A DNA stretch of 64,000 nt from Gemmatimonas aurantiaca T-27 (lineage in GTDB: Bacteria; Gemmatimonadota; Gemmatimonadetes; Gemmatimonadales; Gemmatimonadaceae). Every line of letters begins with the position of its first letter. Positions within the stretch are counted from its first letter, which is position 1. The position numbers were made by a program, and so were the translations under genes. Below, piece by piece: positions 1-8,718 of the stretch. The notes beneath the pieces are model-generated. The model had not been told where the DNA came from and searched no databases. It saw only the letters and a program-made list of their open reading frames with translations. The stretch is taken from the NCBI RefSeq assembly GCF_000010305.1, contig NC_012489.1, positions 1,116,001 through 1,180,000 of the forward strand, given 5' to 3'.

Positions 1-54
1 CGCGATATGTGGAATTGGCGCAGCGGCATCGGGGTGGAGCGGTTCGTCGGGTGA
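1..54 (+). CDS. C-terminal end of an unidentified protein (partial)
   Basis: Frame 1 is open from the window edge to a TGA at 52-54 and encodes the last 17 residues of a protein that starts outside the window, ending in GVERFVG. The codon usage is GC-rich like the neighbours. Too little is visible to name a family. It could also be a chance open frame, but the next several hundred bases hold no competing gene, so a gene ending here and transcribed toward nrdJ is reasonable. Confidence 0.4.
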   Translation, partial: RDMWNWRSGIGVERFVG

Positions 55-603
55 GATCCGACTAGGGTGGCTGGTTTTAGGGGTGCGGGTGATAGGTGGT
101 GTGTTTCAGGTGGTAGGTGGGCGCGGGCAATTGTGAGAGGAGGCAAATGCGGGTTTGCTGTGTGAGAGCAGGCAAATTGTGGAGCGAGCTCGTGCAATCG
201 CGCACAAGCAGACCTTTTGACCTCTGTCGAGTTGGTGCGGCGTTGGTGACCGTCCACGAGCCGGACACTCACGCGTAAGGGGCTGTGGTTCAATGACTTG
301 GGTGGTTACATTTGTTGTGTCACCGTGCATGCACTTGGTGACCATATCACAGAACCGTGTGGTTGGGCTCGCTACTATCACACAAAGCTGCGCACGGTGG
401 ACAACTCCACTGCCTTCGCAGGTACGTGATGTGGCAAATGCAAGTGAGCGCCAGGTAAGGCGTTAGCTCGCGACTTGCGCGGCCTCACGAACGGAGGCAC
501 CATACGCCCCCGCTCGGCCCTTAAGCCAGCTTCCGGGGACGCACCTGGAACGCCGCCGGCGGACCGCACCGACACACGCCAACACAGCAGGAGCCCCGTC
601 CGC
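55..603. other. Intergenic region upstream of nrdJ
   Basis: About 550 bases with no convincing gene; the short open frames here have no family features. The base composition is more T/G-rich than the surrounding genes. It holds an imperfect dyad at 319-342 (listed separately). I looked for a cobalamin riboswitch, since nrdJ encodes a B12-dependent enzyme, but found no B12-box-like GCCACTG and no NrdR-box pair. The nrdJ promoter must lie here, but I cannot place it. Confidence 0.5.
319..342. promoter_or_regulatory. Imperfect inverted repeat upstream of nrdJ
   Basis: The arms GTCACC (319-324) and GGTGAC (337-342) enclose the self-complementary core GTGCATGCAC (325-334). The core is offset by one base from the centre of the outer arms. 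The size suits a dimeric regulator's operator, but the sequence does not match the NrdR consensus. The role is unproven. Confidence 0.3.
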
Positions 604-3183
604 ATGCCCTTCTCCGCGACGCCCCCGGAAGGTCTGGTCACGTTGTCCGCGAATGCGCGCACCGTTCTGGAAAAGCGCTACCTCGTCAAGGACAAGTCCG
701 GGAAGCCGGTCGAGAAGCCTGAGGACATGTTCTGGCGTGTGGCCACGACCGTGGCCGAGGCCGACCGCCGGTATGGCGCCTCGGACGGCGCCGTGCAGGC
801 GATTGCGGAGGAATTCTACTTCCTCATGACGCAGCGCCGGTTCGAGCCGAACTCGCCCACGCTCATGAACGCCGGCCGCCCGCTGGGGCAGTTGTCGGCC
901 TGTTTTGTGTTGCCGGTCGACGACGCGCTCAGCAACGGCCAGAGCGGCATCTATGACACGCTGCGCAGCATGGCGCTCATCCATCAGAGCGGCGGCGGCA
1001 CGGGCTTTTCGTTCTCGCGCCTGCGTTCGCGCGGCAGCATGGTGCGCTCGACCACTGGCGTGGCGTCGGGCCCGGTGTCGTTCATGCAGCTCTACGATGC
1101 CAGCACGGATGCGGTGAAGCAGGGCGGCACGCGTCGCGGCGCGAACATGGGCATCCTGCGCGTCGATCACCCCGACGTGATGGAATTCATCGCGTGCAAG
1201 GAAGACCTCACCAAGATCACCAACTTCAACATCTCGGTGGGCATCACCACGAAGTTCATGGACGCCGTGAAGGCCGACGCGAACTACGATCTGGTGGACC
1301 CGGTGTCGAAGAAGGTGACGGGCGAGCTGCGCGCGCGTGAAGTGTGGGACAAGATGATCCTGGGCGCGTGGCGCACGGGTGAGCCGGGTGTGTTCTTCAT
1401 CGACGAGGCCAACCGTTACAACCCGGTGCCGCACCTCGGCGATTACGAAGCCACCAATCCGTGCGGTGAGCAGCCGCTGCTCGCGTACGACGTGTGCAAC
1501 CTCGGCTCGGTGAACGTCGGCCACTACGTCAGCAATGGCGTGGTCGACTGGGAAGCGATGCGCCGCGATATCGCGCTCAGCACGCACTTCCTCGACAACA
1601 TCATCGACGTCAACAAGTACCCGCTCCCCGAGATCGACGCGCTGTCCAAGCGTATCCGTCGTATCGGCCTGGGCGTGATGGGCTTTGCCGACATGCTCGT
1701 GCGTCTCGGCATCCCGTACGACAGCGCCGAAGGCGTGGAGATGGGCCGCAAGGTCATGGAGTTCCTCGACGTCGAGGGCAAGAAGGAAAGCGAGCGCCTG
1801 GCGCGTGAGCGTGGCGCGTTCCCCGAGTGGGCGCAGTCCATCTGGGGCCCGGACGAAACGTGTGCGCGTGATGCCAACGGCCAGCGCATCCGCCCCATGC
1901 AGCTCCTCCGCAATTGCAACGTCACCACGGTGGCGCCCACGGGCACCATCTCCATCATCGCCGGCTGCTCGTCGGGTCTCGAGCCGCTGTTCGCCGTGGC
2001 GTTCATGCGCAATCAGGCCGGCGTGATGATGCCGGATGTGAACGAAGACTTCGTGGCCATCGCGAAGGCCGAAGGCTGGTACAGCGACGAGCTCATGGAG
2101 CGCATCGCCAAGACCGGCAGCGTGCAGCATGCCGAAGTGCCGGCCAAGTGGCAGTCGGTGTTCAACACGGCGAACAACATCTCGCCCGAATACCACATCC
2201 GCATGCAGGCCGCTTACCAGTTGCATTGCGACTCGGCCATCTCCAAGACCACCAACTTCGGCTTCGCCGCCACGGTGGATGACGTACGCGCCATCTACGA
2301 GATGGCGTACGAAATGAAGTGCAAGGGCGTCACCGTGTACCGTGACGGCTCGCGCGACAACCAGGTGCTCAGCACCGGTGCCACGCAGGACGCGGCGGCC
2401 AACCGTGAGAGCGCAAAGGCTGCGGTGAACGGCGAAGCGCCCAAGGTCGATGCAAAGGCCGAGTTGGTGCTCAAGCGCGAGATCGGCGAGCTGCAGGGCA
2501 CGATTGCCGAACTGCAGAACGAACTCGATCGCACGAAGAAGTCGCTGTTCAGCGCCGAGTCGGAGAACGCGAGCCGTCGTGGCAAGCGCGCGCGTCCCGA
2601 CGTCATGCGCGGCACCACCATCCGCAAGGAAACGCCGCTCGGCACGATGTTCGTGAACATCACCGAAGACGAGAAGGGACAGCCGTTCGAAGTGTTCCTC
2701 AGCCTCGGCAAGGCCGGCGGCAGCGCCATGGCCGATGCCGAAGCGATTGGCCGTCTGGTGTCACTCGCGTTGCGCTCCGGCATCTCGGTGCAGGAGATCC
2801 ACCGCCAGTTGCGCGGCATCTCGTCCGACCGTGCGGTGGGCCTGGGCCCGAACAAGGTGTTGTCGATGCCCGACGCCATCGGCATCGCGCTGGAAACGTG
2901 GCTGCGTGAGAAGCAGGGCGTGCAGCAGGACCTGCTGAACGGCGGCAGCCCCGCCGTGGGTCAGGGCCCGGTGAACTCGCTGAGCGCGCCCATGCCGACA
3001 CCGGCTGCCGGTGTGCCGATCACGCGCCCCCCGATGGCGGCCGAGCAGATGCAGCCGCAGATCGAGTTTGGTAATGTCGGTGGCGAGGTGTTCATGGGAA
3101 CGTGCCCCGACTGCGGTTCACAGCTCGAGTTCGCGGAAGGGTGCGTGAAGTGTCACGTGTGTGGGTTCAGCGAGTGCGGGTGA
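604..3183 (+). CDS. nrdJ: Adenosylcobalamin-dependent (class II) ribonucleotide reductase
   Basis: Reduces ribonucleotides to deoxyribonucleotides using a radical generated from adenosylcobalamin, so it needs no oxygen and no NrdB subunit. About 859 residues from the ATG at 604. An upstream in-frame ATG at 475 would add 43 low-complexity residues, so 604 is preferred. Visible hallmarks are the NSPTLMNAG segment, the SACF cysteine (Cys100), the NPCGE finger-loop cysteine (Cys287), the APTGTIS loop, and a C-terminal zinc-ribbon-like tail with CPDCG and CHVCG, all typical of NrdJ. A coiled-coil stretch rich in Glu, Leu and Lys lies near residue 620, followed by the TSCPD-like accessory domain. 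It is transcribed alone and ends in a hairpin terminator at 3216. The family assignment is secure; the start is very likely. Confidence 0.96.
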   Translation: MPFSATPPEGLVTLSANARTVLEKRYLVKDKSGKPVEKPEDMFWRVATTVAEADRRYGASDGAVQAIAEEFYFLMTQRRFEPNSPTLMNAGRPLGQLSACFVLPVDDALSNGQSGIYDTLRSMALIHQSGGGTGFSFSRLRSRGSMVRSTTGVASGPVSFMQLYDASTDAVKQGGTRRGANMGILRVDHPDVMEFIACKEDLTKITNFNISVGITTKFMDAVKADANYDLVDPVSKKVTGELRAREVWDKMILGAWRTGEPGVFFIDEANRYNPVPHLGDYEATNPCGEQPLLAYDVCNLGSVNVGHYVSNGVVDWEAMRRDIALSTHFLDNIIDVNKYPLPEIDALSKRIRRIGLGVMGFADMLVRLGIPYDSAEGVEMGRKVMEFLDVEGKKESERLARERGAFPEWAQSIWGPDETCARDANGQRIRPMQLLRNCNVTTVAPTGTISIIAGCSSGLEPLFAVAFMRNQAGVMMPDVNEDFVAIAKAEGWYSDELMERIAKTGSVQHAEVPAKWQSVFNTANNISPEYHIRMQAAYQLHCDSAISKTTNFGFAATVDDVRAIYEMAYEMKCKGVTVYRDGSRDNQVLSTGATQDAAANRESAKAAVNGEAPKVDAKAELVLKREIGELQGTIAELQNELDRTKKSLFSAESENASRRGKRARPDVMRGTTIRKETPLGTMFVNITEDEKGQPFEVFLSLGKAGGSAMADAEAIGRLVSLALRSGISVQEIHRQLRGISSDRAVGLGPNKVLSMPDAIGIALETWLREKQGVQQDLLNGGSPAVGQGPVNSLSAPMPTPAAGVPITRPPMAAEQMQPQIEFGNVGGEVFMGTCPDCGSQLEFAEGCVKCHVCGFSECG

Positions 3184-3215
3184 GCGGCATCGACTGAATG
3201 ACAGATGTGTGAAAG

Positions 3216-3249
3216 CGCCGCCGGTGTTCCAGTGAGGATACCGGCGGCG
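3216..3249 (+). terminator. Terminator of nrdJ
   Basis: A perfect 10-bp stem (cgccgccggt / accggcggcg) with a 14-nt loop starts 32 bases after the nrdJ stop and is followed by the T-rich ttgttgtct. This is a classical rho-independent arrangement on the plus strand. Confidence 0.8.
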
Positions 3250-3297
3250 TTGTTGTCTCTAAGCGGGAGAGAATCGGAGTCTGCATGAGGAGCCGCG

Positions 3298-4077
3298 ATG
3301 TTCAAGTCGATGGTCGAGTTGCGCGAACGAGCGTGGAAGTTTCTTGAGTCAGCTCGCGCATTGTGTGAGTCGGACCCAGACACGGCTGCATACTTGGGCG
3401 GCTATTCACTCGAGTTGATGCTGAAGCAAAGGTACGCGAGCATTAAGAACTGGACGGACCTTCCAGGTGTTGATGTGATTAAGGCTCGCGGAAGCCGCGA
3501 GATTCTGAGTCACGATTTGAATGAGCTACTGGTCTTAGCTCGTGCCGAAGTACTGAAGTCAGGAGCGATGCTCGACGTCGAATGGGACATGATCGCCAAT
3601 TGGACTGTAGACCAGCGATACCAGGCTCTTGGCTCCCAGTCTGCTGGCAAAGTGAGAGAACGGCTCAATGGACTAGAGCGGGCATTTCACCAGCTCGCAG
3701 ATTTTGCGCTGCTTGACCAGCTACAGGATGTCGAATCGAAAGTCCGTGATCAGGTCGGTCCGTTTCGGTTCCTTGCTTTGGTGAGGAACCATGAGACGGA
3801 AGGTTGGTACTTGCTCGCATCGAGCAAGAGCGCTGATTTCACGTGTGAGCAGATAGGCAAGAGAATTCTTGCCTCGATGGTAGAGGTTGTCGACCATGAT
3901 CTTTGTTCCTCAGTCGCGTTTGTGTCAGTTCAGCCTGCTCAGCATCCGCTGGTGAAAGCATGTGTCGAATCATTCGGAATAGAACCACTTGATCGAGGTA
4001 GCCATGTAATGATCAAAAGTTCTATTGTCATTCCCTATGGTATGCTTCCAGATCTGTACATTCTGACTAGTGACTGA
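3298..4077 (+). CDS. HEPN-like domain protein with unknown C-terminal domain
   Basis: A 259-residue protein. The N-terminal part resembles HEPN domains: AYLGGYSLEL at residues 31-40 fits the 'agYalE.alKa' helix, and HDLNELL at 72-78 fits the conserved His-Asp helix. HEPN proteins are often RNases or their partners in toxin-antitoxin and defence loci. The C-terminal half (about 140-259) is not recognised. No nucleotidyltransferase (MNT) partner is adjacent. The start is supported by GAGGAG at 3287-3292. Codon usage is visibly more AT-rich than the flanking nrdJ and M23 genes, which suggests horizontal acquisition. The HEPN call is motif-based; function is unproven. Confidence 0.6.
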   Translation: MFKSMVELRERAWKFLESARALCESDPDTAAYLGGYSLELMLKQRYASIKNWTDLPGVDVIKARGSREILSHDLNELLVLARAEVLKSGAMLDVEWDMIANWTVDQRYQALGSQSAGKVRERLNGLERAFHQLADFALLDQLQDVESKVRDQVGPFRFLALVRNHETEGWYLLASSKSADFTCEQIGKRILASMVEVVDHDLCSSVAFVSVQPAQHPLVKACVESFGIEPLDRGSHVMIKSSIVIPYGMLPDLYILTSD

Positions 4078-4654
4078 CACGAAGCGTCCGTAGCTGTCAT
4101 TTGAGAGGATCCGGCATCGACACGAATGACTTGCTGAAGGTCGAGCGACGCGATCTGATTGCGAACACTTGAACCATTGGTCGTAGTCGTTGGCTCGACG
4201 CGAAGCCGCCGTTACATGACTCCTGTCGAGAACTCATCTCGGCTGGCCCGCAATCACTTCAATAGCGTGCGGGCTCAGCACCTGGCGCGCGCTTTGCATC
4301 CGATGAGATCGACAGCACACATGTGTTAACGTCGCGTGGGATGTCCTGCCGCACCCCTTCAATGACGGGAAGCAAAGTACAATCAGGCTGAGAGATACAA
4401 ACTCGCCAGTCGTACCTACTATCGGTACAATGCGCAGGGCACACTTGCAGAAAACAAGTAGGCTTTGCCGAAACCGGCGGAGAACCAGCCACGCTGGTGC
4501 TACTTCCCGTTGGGTCACTTGGAAGGACCGTATTGGAAAGTCACCGAAGAAGCTGCCGCTGCGATGGTTCTCCCGCTGTGTCGGTTTCCTGCTGGGTTGG
4601 GATTTGCCACATAAGGCTGGTGCCTGCGAAGCCCATGAATGGTAAGTTTGGGAC
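4078..4654. other. Gene-free stretch between HEPN gene and toxin-antitoxin pair
   Basis: About 580 bases without a gene I can support. Overlapping short open frames occur on both strands (for example around 4234-4794 minus and 4430-4645 plus), but none shows recognisable motifs. Base composition is lower in GC than the chromosome around it. It may hold the promoter of the 4655 gene or decayed remains of another accessory gene. No inverted-repeat pair typical of an IS end was seen. Confidence 0.4.
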
Positions 4655-5824
4655 ATGCCAGTTGTCCGGGTGGACGTGAGTCCTACGATGCTGCGATGGG
4701 CGCGTGCGCGTGCCCGCCTCGAACGCGAAGACCTCGCCAAGGCCTTCCCCAAGCTCGCTGAATGGGAGCAGGGGAAGGTCAAGCCGACGTTCAAGCAGCT
4801 CGAGGCTTTTGCGCATCGTGTCCACGTACCGGTCGGCTACCTGTTCCTGCCCACACCACCCGATGAGCGCCTGCCCATCCCGGATTACCGCACGGTCCGC
4901 AATGCAGGTGTCGAGCAGCCGAGCGCCGACCTGCTCGACACCATTTATGCCTGCCAGAACCGCCAGGGCTGGTACCGCGATTTTGCGGAGCTGAATGGAG
5001 ACGAAAGTCTGGATTTTGTCGGATCCATCGCGGTTCAGAGTGACGTTGTGCGCGCTGGTCGCCTCATCAGAGACGCGCTGAAGCTCACAGTCGAGGCGAG
5101 GCAAGCTGCCAAGACCTGGGAGGACGCGCTGCGTCAGATGGTCGCGCAGGCCGAAGAACTTGGCGTGCTGGTCATGCGGAACGGTGTGGTAGGAAACAAT
5201 ACCCATCGGAAGCTGAATCCCGACGAGTTCCGTGGGTTTGCACTCACTGACCCGCTGGCACCATTGGTGTTCATCAATGCGGCCGACTCGAAGTCGGCTC
5301 AGATGTTCACACTGGCGCACGAACTCGTGCACCTCTTTACCAACCGCGAAGGTGTTTCCGACGCGAGTCCTCGGCATATGCCAACCGGCGCAGTGGAGCA
5401 ATGGTGCAACAACGTCGCTGCAGAGGTTCTCGTACCCCGGCAGGAGTTCGTTGGGGCCTATCGTCAGTCCGCCGATCTTCAGGACGAATTGCCCCGTCTG
5501 GCCCGTGTGTTCAAAGTGAGCACCTTGGTCATCCTTCGTCGGGTGTATGACGTGGGAGGACTATCGCGCGAAGCTTTTGGGAAGGCCTACGGTGCGGAAG
5601 TCGCACGCCTGCAAGCTCTGGCCAAAAATAGGCAGGCGAACACTGAGGCTGGTGGTGACTTTCATCTGACCGAGGCAGTCCGCGTTGGGCGTCGTTTTGC
5701 GAAAGCCCTCGTTTCCAGCACGCTCGAGGGGCGCACGCTATACCGCGATGCGTTCAAGCTGCTCGATATCAAGAAGGTTGAAACCTTCACGGAATTCGGC
5801 ATCTCACTCGGAGTGGCCATCTAG
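4655..5824 (+). CDS. HTH domain + ImmA/IrrE zinc metallopeptidase (antitoxin)
   Basis: A 389-residue protein of the COG2856 type. It has an N-terminal XRE-like helix-turn-helix (about residues 8-70, including LRWARARA and a WEQGKVKPTFKQLE helix) and a central ImmA/IrrE peptidase domain with the zinc motif HELVH at residues 222-226. In characterised members such proteins bind DNA and cleave or regulate repressors. When paired with a small downstream toxin they act as antitoxins. Its TAG stop overlaps the GTG start of the DUF4411 gene by one base (TAGTG), so the two are translationally coupled. The start follows a weak ribosome site, but the N-terminus matches family starts. Confidence 0.88.
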   Translation: MPVVRVDVSPTMLRWARARARLEREDLAKAFPKLAEWEQGKVKPTFKQLEAFAHRVHVPVGYLFLPTPPDERLPIPDYRTVRNAGVEQPSADLLDTIYACQNRQGWYRDFAELNGDESLDFVGSIAVQSDVVRAGRLIRDALKLTVEARQAAKTWEDALRQMVAQAEELGVLVMRNGVVGNNTHRKLNPDEFRGFALTDPLAPLVFINAADSKSAQMFTLAHELVHLFTNREGVSDASPRHMPTGAVEQWCNNVAAEVLVPRQEFVGAYRQSADLQDELPRLARVFKVSTLVILRRVYDVGGLSREAFGKAYGAEVARLQALAKNRQANTEAGGDFHLTEAVRVGRRFAKALVSSTLEGRTLYRDAFKLLDIKKVETFTEFGISLGVAI

Positions 5825-6312
5825 TGAAGTACATTCTGGATGCGAATGTGCTGATCGAGGCCAAGAACCGGTACTACGGTTTCGACATCTGCCCGGGATT
5901 CTGGAATTGGCTGGACCAGCAGTTCGCTGCCGGTACCATCGTGAGCACGGTGGCGATTCGTGATGAACTTCTGGAGCACGGAGACGACCTAACTGAATGG
6001 GCGAAGTCACGGTCAGATTTCTTCCCTGTACTAGATGCCGACTCACTTCCCCATTTGCAGACGCTCGCCGTGTGGGTGAGAGCGCAGCAGTATCGCGCGG
6101 CCGCGGTGACGGAGTTTCTGAGCTCCGCCGACTATCAGCTTATCGCCACCGCCATGGGCAATGGCTATACGATGGTCACGCACGAGGTGCCTTCTGACTC
6201 GGTGAAACGAGTGAAAATCCCCGAACCATGCATTGCACATGGCGTGCCGGTGATCAGTCCGTTCGTGATGCTTCGTCGTTTGGGAGCTCGGTTTGATCTG
6301 CGGACTCCATAA
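5824..6312 (+). CDS. DUF4411 PIN-like toxin
   Basis: A 162-residue protein with a PIN-like RNase fold. The N-terminal YILDANVLI carries the first acidic residue, a central RDELLEHGDDL adds acidic positions, and the SADYQLIATA and MVTHE segments supply the later conserved acid region of DUF4411 proteins. PIN toxins cleave RNA to arrest growth. The start is GTG at 5824, overlapping the antitoxin stop. The arrangement of HTH-ImmA/IrrE followed by DUF4411 is a known toxin-antitoxin configuration. The activity assignment is by family. Confidence 0.85.
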   Translation: MKYILDANVLIEAKNRYYGFDICPGFWNWLDQQFAAGTIVSTVAIRDELLEHGDDLTEWAKSRSDFFPVLDADSLPHLQTLAVWVRAQQYRAAAVTEFLSSADYQLIATAMGNGYTMVTHEVPSDSVKRVKIPEPCIAHGVPVISPFVMLRRLGARFDLRTP

Positions 6313-6372
6313 GCCGTAGGCTGGCGTTCAGCAGGACCGCATCACGGGCAGGTGAACGGTGTAGCATGAGGG

Positions 6373-7248
6373 ATGGTCTCCTTCTCCACTCTGCTCCTCA
6401 CCACGTTGTTGCCGCCACTGTCACTGACATCGGCGCTCCAACAGCCGCCCACATGTCAGTCGGCCACCGTTCGCACCACGCCGGCCGTTCCGCGGGCGGG
6501 CACGCTTTTTCGCATATCGATGCGCTGGGACACGGGCGCAAAACCACCCGCGTCGTCAGTAGCCGGCGAGCCACTGCACTGGCGCACCGCAGGCGACTCG
6601 CTCGTCGCCATCGCGGCGGCCCCCATCGATTCCGCACAGGGCGTGACACTCACGCTCACCTGCGATGGCCAGCCTCCACGCACTCTGCGCCTCACAACCG
6701 ACGCCGGCACATACCGCCTCGAAGCCCTGCGCGTCGCGCCCCGCTTTTCCGCGAAACCAGATTCGGCGCTGGCCGCACGGCAGGCCAGGGAAGCTGAACG
6801 TGCCGCGGCCGTGTCGCGCGCCTCACATGACGTGCCCCGATTGTGGACGCAGCCATTCGTGGTGCCGCGCCCGTCGCGCATCACCAGCGGCTTTGGCAGT
6901 GGCCGCACCTTCAACGGAGCTGTGACCAGCCGGCACATGGGCACCGACTACGCAGGCGCCGTGGGCGCGCCGGTGCGGGCGGTCAACCGCGGGGTGGTGC
7001 GCCTCGTCGACGCGTTCTACCTCGGCGGCAATGTGGTGTACATCGATCACGGCGAGGGGCTGGTGACGGCCTACTTACACCTCAGCAAACAGCGCGTGGC
7101 CGAGGGTGACACGGTGGCACGCGGGCAGATCATCGGCAACGTGGGCGCGACGGGACGCGTGACGGGGCCGCATCTGCATCTCATCACGCGCTTCGGGATG
7201 GTGACCGTCGATCCGCTCAGTGTGATCGGACGGTCACTGGGGAAGTGA
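6373..7248 (+). CDS. M23 (LytM-type) murein endopeptidase, exported
   Basis: 291 residues with an N-terminal hydrophobic signal segment (about 1-22). A beta-rich linker region follows, then a C-terminal M23 peptidase domain (about 175-290). The zinc and catalytic motifs are HMGTDY (H-x3-D) and the late HLHL (H-x-H). Members cleave peptidoglycan cross-links or activate amidases in the periplasm. The linker between signal and peptidase is Ala/Arg-rich and may be helical. The gene is monocistronic and converges with the PEP-CTERM gene. Confidence 0.92.
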   Translation: MVSFSTLLLTTLLPPLSLTSALQQPPTCQSATVRTTPAVPRAGTLFRISMRWDTGAKPPASSVAGEPLHWRTAGDSLVAIAAAPIDSAQGVTLTLTCDGQPPRTLRLTTDAGTYRLEALRVAPRFSAKPDSALAARQAREAERAAAVSRASHDVPRLWTQPFVVPRPSRITSGFGSGRTFNGAVTSRHMGTDYAGAVGAPVRAVNRGVVRLVDAFYLGGNVVYIDHGEGLVTAYLHLSKQRVAEGDTVARGQIIGNVGATGRVTGPHLHLITRFGMVTVDPLSVIGRSLGK

Positions 7249-7272
7249 GCCGAACGTTGCCGCTGTAATCAC

Positions 7273-7995
7273 CTAGGCTGCTTTCTTCCGCTTGCGGTGT
7301 GCGAACGCAATGCCTGCCAGCCCCGCGCACAATAGCGCATAGGTCGATGGCTCCGGCACAACCTGCATGTCATATCTGATGCTGCCACCGACGGCCCAGA
7401 AGTTGTTCTGCCGTTCGTTGTTCAAGGCGGCAAGGCCGGCTGCGTTCAGTTCGATCTCGAACAGATGCTCGTAGTCCATTTTGACGATCGTCGTGGAGCC
7501 GAAAAATGTGCCATCACCCAGGTCCCGAAACATTGCCGTCGAAGGCCCAAGACCCAGCGCCCCATAATTGCCGGAGATCTGATGCAGCAGGTAGTCGAGA
7601 GACGAAGTACCCGCATCGTTGCGATATCCATTGATTGGAGCGCGCAAACGAAGAATGGCACTCGTCACGGTGCTGAACTCACTCAGATCGAAGAGGAACC
7701 AATTGTTCATCACCAGGACGTCATCCAAACAATCGGATTGGCCACAGACGCCCACGAAGAAGCTGTTGACTGCTGATCCACCATTGTTCGCACCGTCATT
7801 GCTGTACCATCCGCGATTCGAGGCATGGATGTCTTTCAGTTTGTTCACCAACAGCATGGCGCTGATGCCAGCATTCGGGGTATTGGCGAGATCTGTGCCG
7901 GCGAATGCGTACTGGCTGGGCTGCGCGTACACTGTGCTGGGTACGCCTGCAAACATTGCAAGACCCATGAGTGCCGACCACATGACTCGTTTCAT
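7273..7995 (-). CDS. PEP-CTERM sorting-signal protein
   Basis: 240 residues. A signal peptide (MKRVMWSALMGLAMFAG...) is cleaved near residue 24. The body is secreted with few charges, and a C-terminal PEP-CTERM motif reads VPEPSTYALL, then a hydrophobic helix, then the basic tail HRKRKK. Exosortase-processed proteins of this kind are surface or exopolysaccharide-associated. No exosortase gene is in this window. The passenger domain is not recognised; two cysteines (GVCGQSDC) could form a disulfide. Confidence 0.88.
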   Translation of the reverse strand: MKRVMWSALMGLAMFAGVPSTVYAQPSQYAFAGTDLANTPNAGISAMLLVNKLKDIHASNRGWYSNDGANNGGSAVNSFFVGVCGQSDCLDDVLVMNNWFLFDLSEFSTVTSAILRLRAPINGYRNDAGTSSLDYLLHQISGNYGALGLGPSTAMFRDLGDGTFFGSTTIVKMDYEHLFEIELNAAGLAALNNERQNNFWAVGGSIRYDMQVVPEPSTYALLCAGLAGIAFAHRKRKKAA

Positions 7996-8139
7996 GATTT
8001 CTATTGGGGAGATTGGATGAGGAGGGCGGGTCTCGATCCAGATCTACCTGTAGCCTGATCCCTGTCAAGGAATTGATCGAGGTGGGCCTGGAGCACGGCT
8101 CTCAAGCTGAACTGCCGAGCTCGATGACTTCGCTCGTGT

Positions 8140-8718
8140 CTATTGTGTGCTGATGTCGAATGTGCCGTTGGTGGCCGTCATCCGTCCGGTGTTACCGGAG
8201 GCGTTGCTGCTCGCGGCCACGAACACCACGGAGAAGGTGCCGGCCAAGCGTGTGGCCGTAACGGTGGTGAACGTGACCGACCCCGAACCCGGGCCAGTAG
8301 CGTCGCTCAGGTTGGCATACCAGAGGTTGGGCGCCGATACGAATTGGCCGATGCCGGAATAGCCGGATCCGGCGGGTTGCTGCTGCGCGGCGGCATCGAG
8401 TCGATAGGTGCCGGGCGTGATGGGGGTGAGTCGTCCGATCGTGATCAGAATCTGCTGCGTGCGCGTGGCGGTGCCGTCCACACAACCCACACCGGACACC
8501 TGCACGATGTTCGGGCCGAGGCTGGTGCTGTTGGAGATGGTCGCGGCGGTGCTGAAGTTGGCCGTGAAGGCGGCGCCGTTCACTTGCGCTGTCATGGTGC
8601 CGCGTGGCGGTACAACCGCGCACTGCGCCGAGGGGCCTGTGGGCTCGCTGCTGCCACCGCACGACGTGAACAACAATGAGGCCAGCACGATACCGGAGAT
8701 CGCGAGACGTGACGACAT
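8140..8718 (-). CDS. Lipoprotein of unknown function
   Basis: 192 residues from the ATG at 8718 (a longer frame to 8880 exists but would bury the signal peptide). The signal ends in the lipobox LFTSC, so it is probably anchored to a membrane. The mature part contains a TAQVNGAAFTA segment, then beta-rich repeats ending in GTFDISTQ. This layout resembles the DUF6252-like lipoproteins that start with an 'a.vnG..f.a' strand. No enzyme motif is seen. A short segment before the 3' end is Gly/Ser/Thr-rich. Confidence 0.7.
   Translation of the reverse strand: MSSRLAISGIVLASLLFTSCGGSSEPTGPSAQCAVVPPRGTMTAQVNGAAFTANFSTAATISNSTSLGPNIVQVSGVGCVDGTATRTQQILITIGRLTPITPGTYRLDAAAQQQPAGSGYSGIGQFVSAPNLWYANLSDATGPGSGSVTFTTVTATRLAGTFSVVFVAASSNASGNTGRMTATNGTFDISTQ

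Noticed and set aside
55-603. Cobalamin riboswitch before the B12-dependent nrdJ
   Set aside because: No B12-box-like GCCACTG and no adenosylcobalamin-riboswitch stems that I could trace; the region is mainly featureless apart from one dyad.
463-2226. 587-codon minus-strand open frame across nrdJ
   Set aside because: It is the antisense shadow of the highly biased nrdJ coding sequence; its protein is His/Arg-rich with no domain.
4234-4794. 186-codon minus-strand open frame in the accessory gap
   Set aside because: Overlaps the start of the antitoxin gene, has no motif and mixed composition. A pseudogene cannot be excluded, but nothing supports it.
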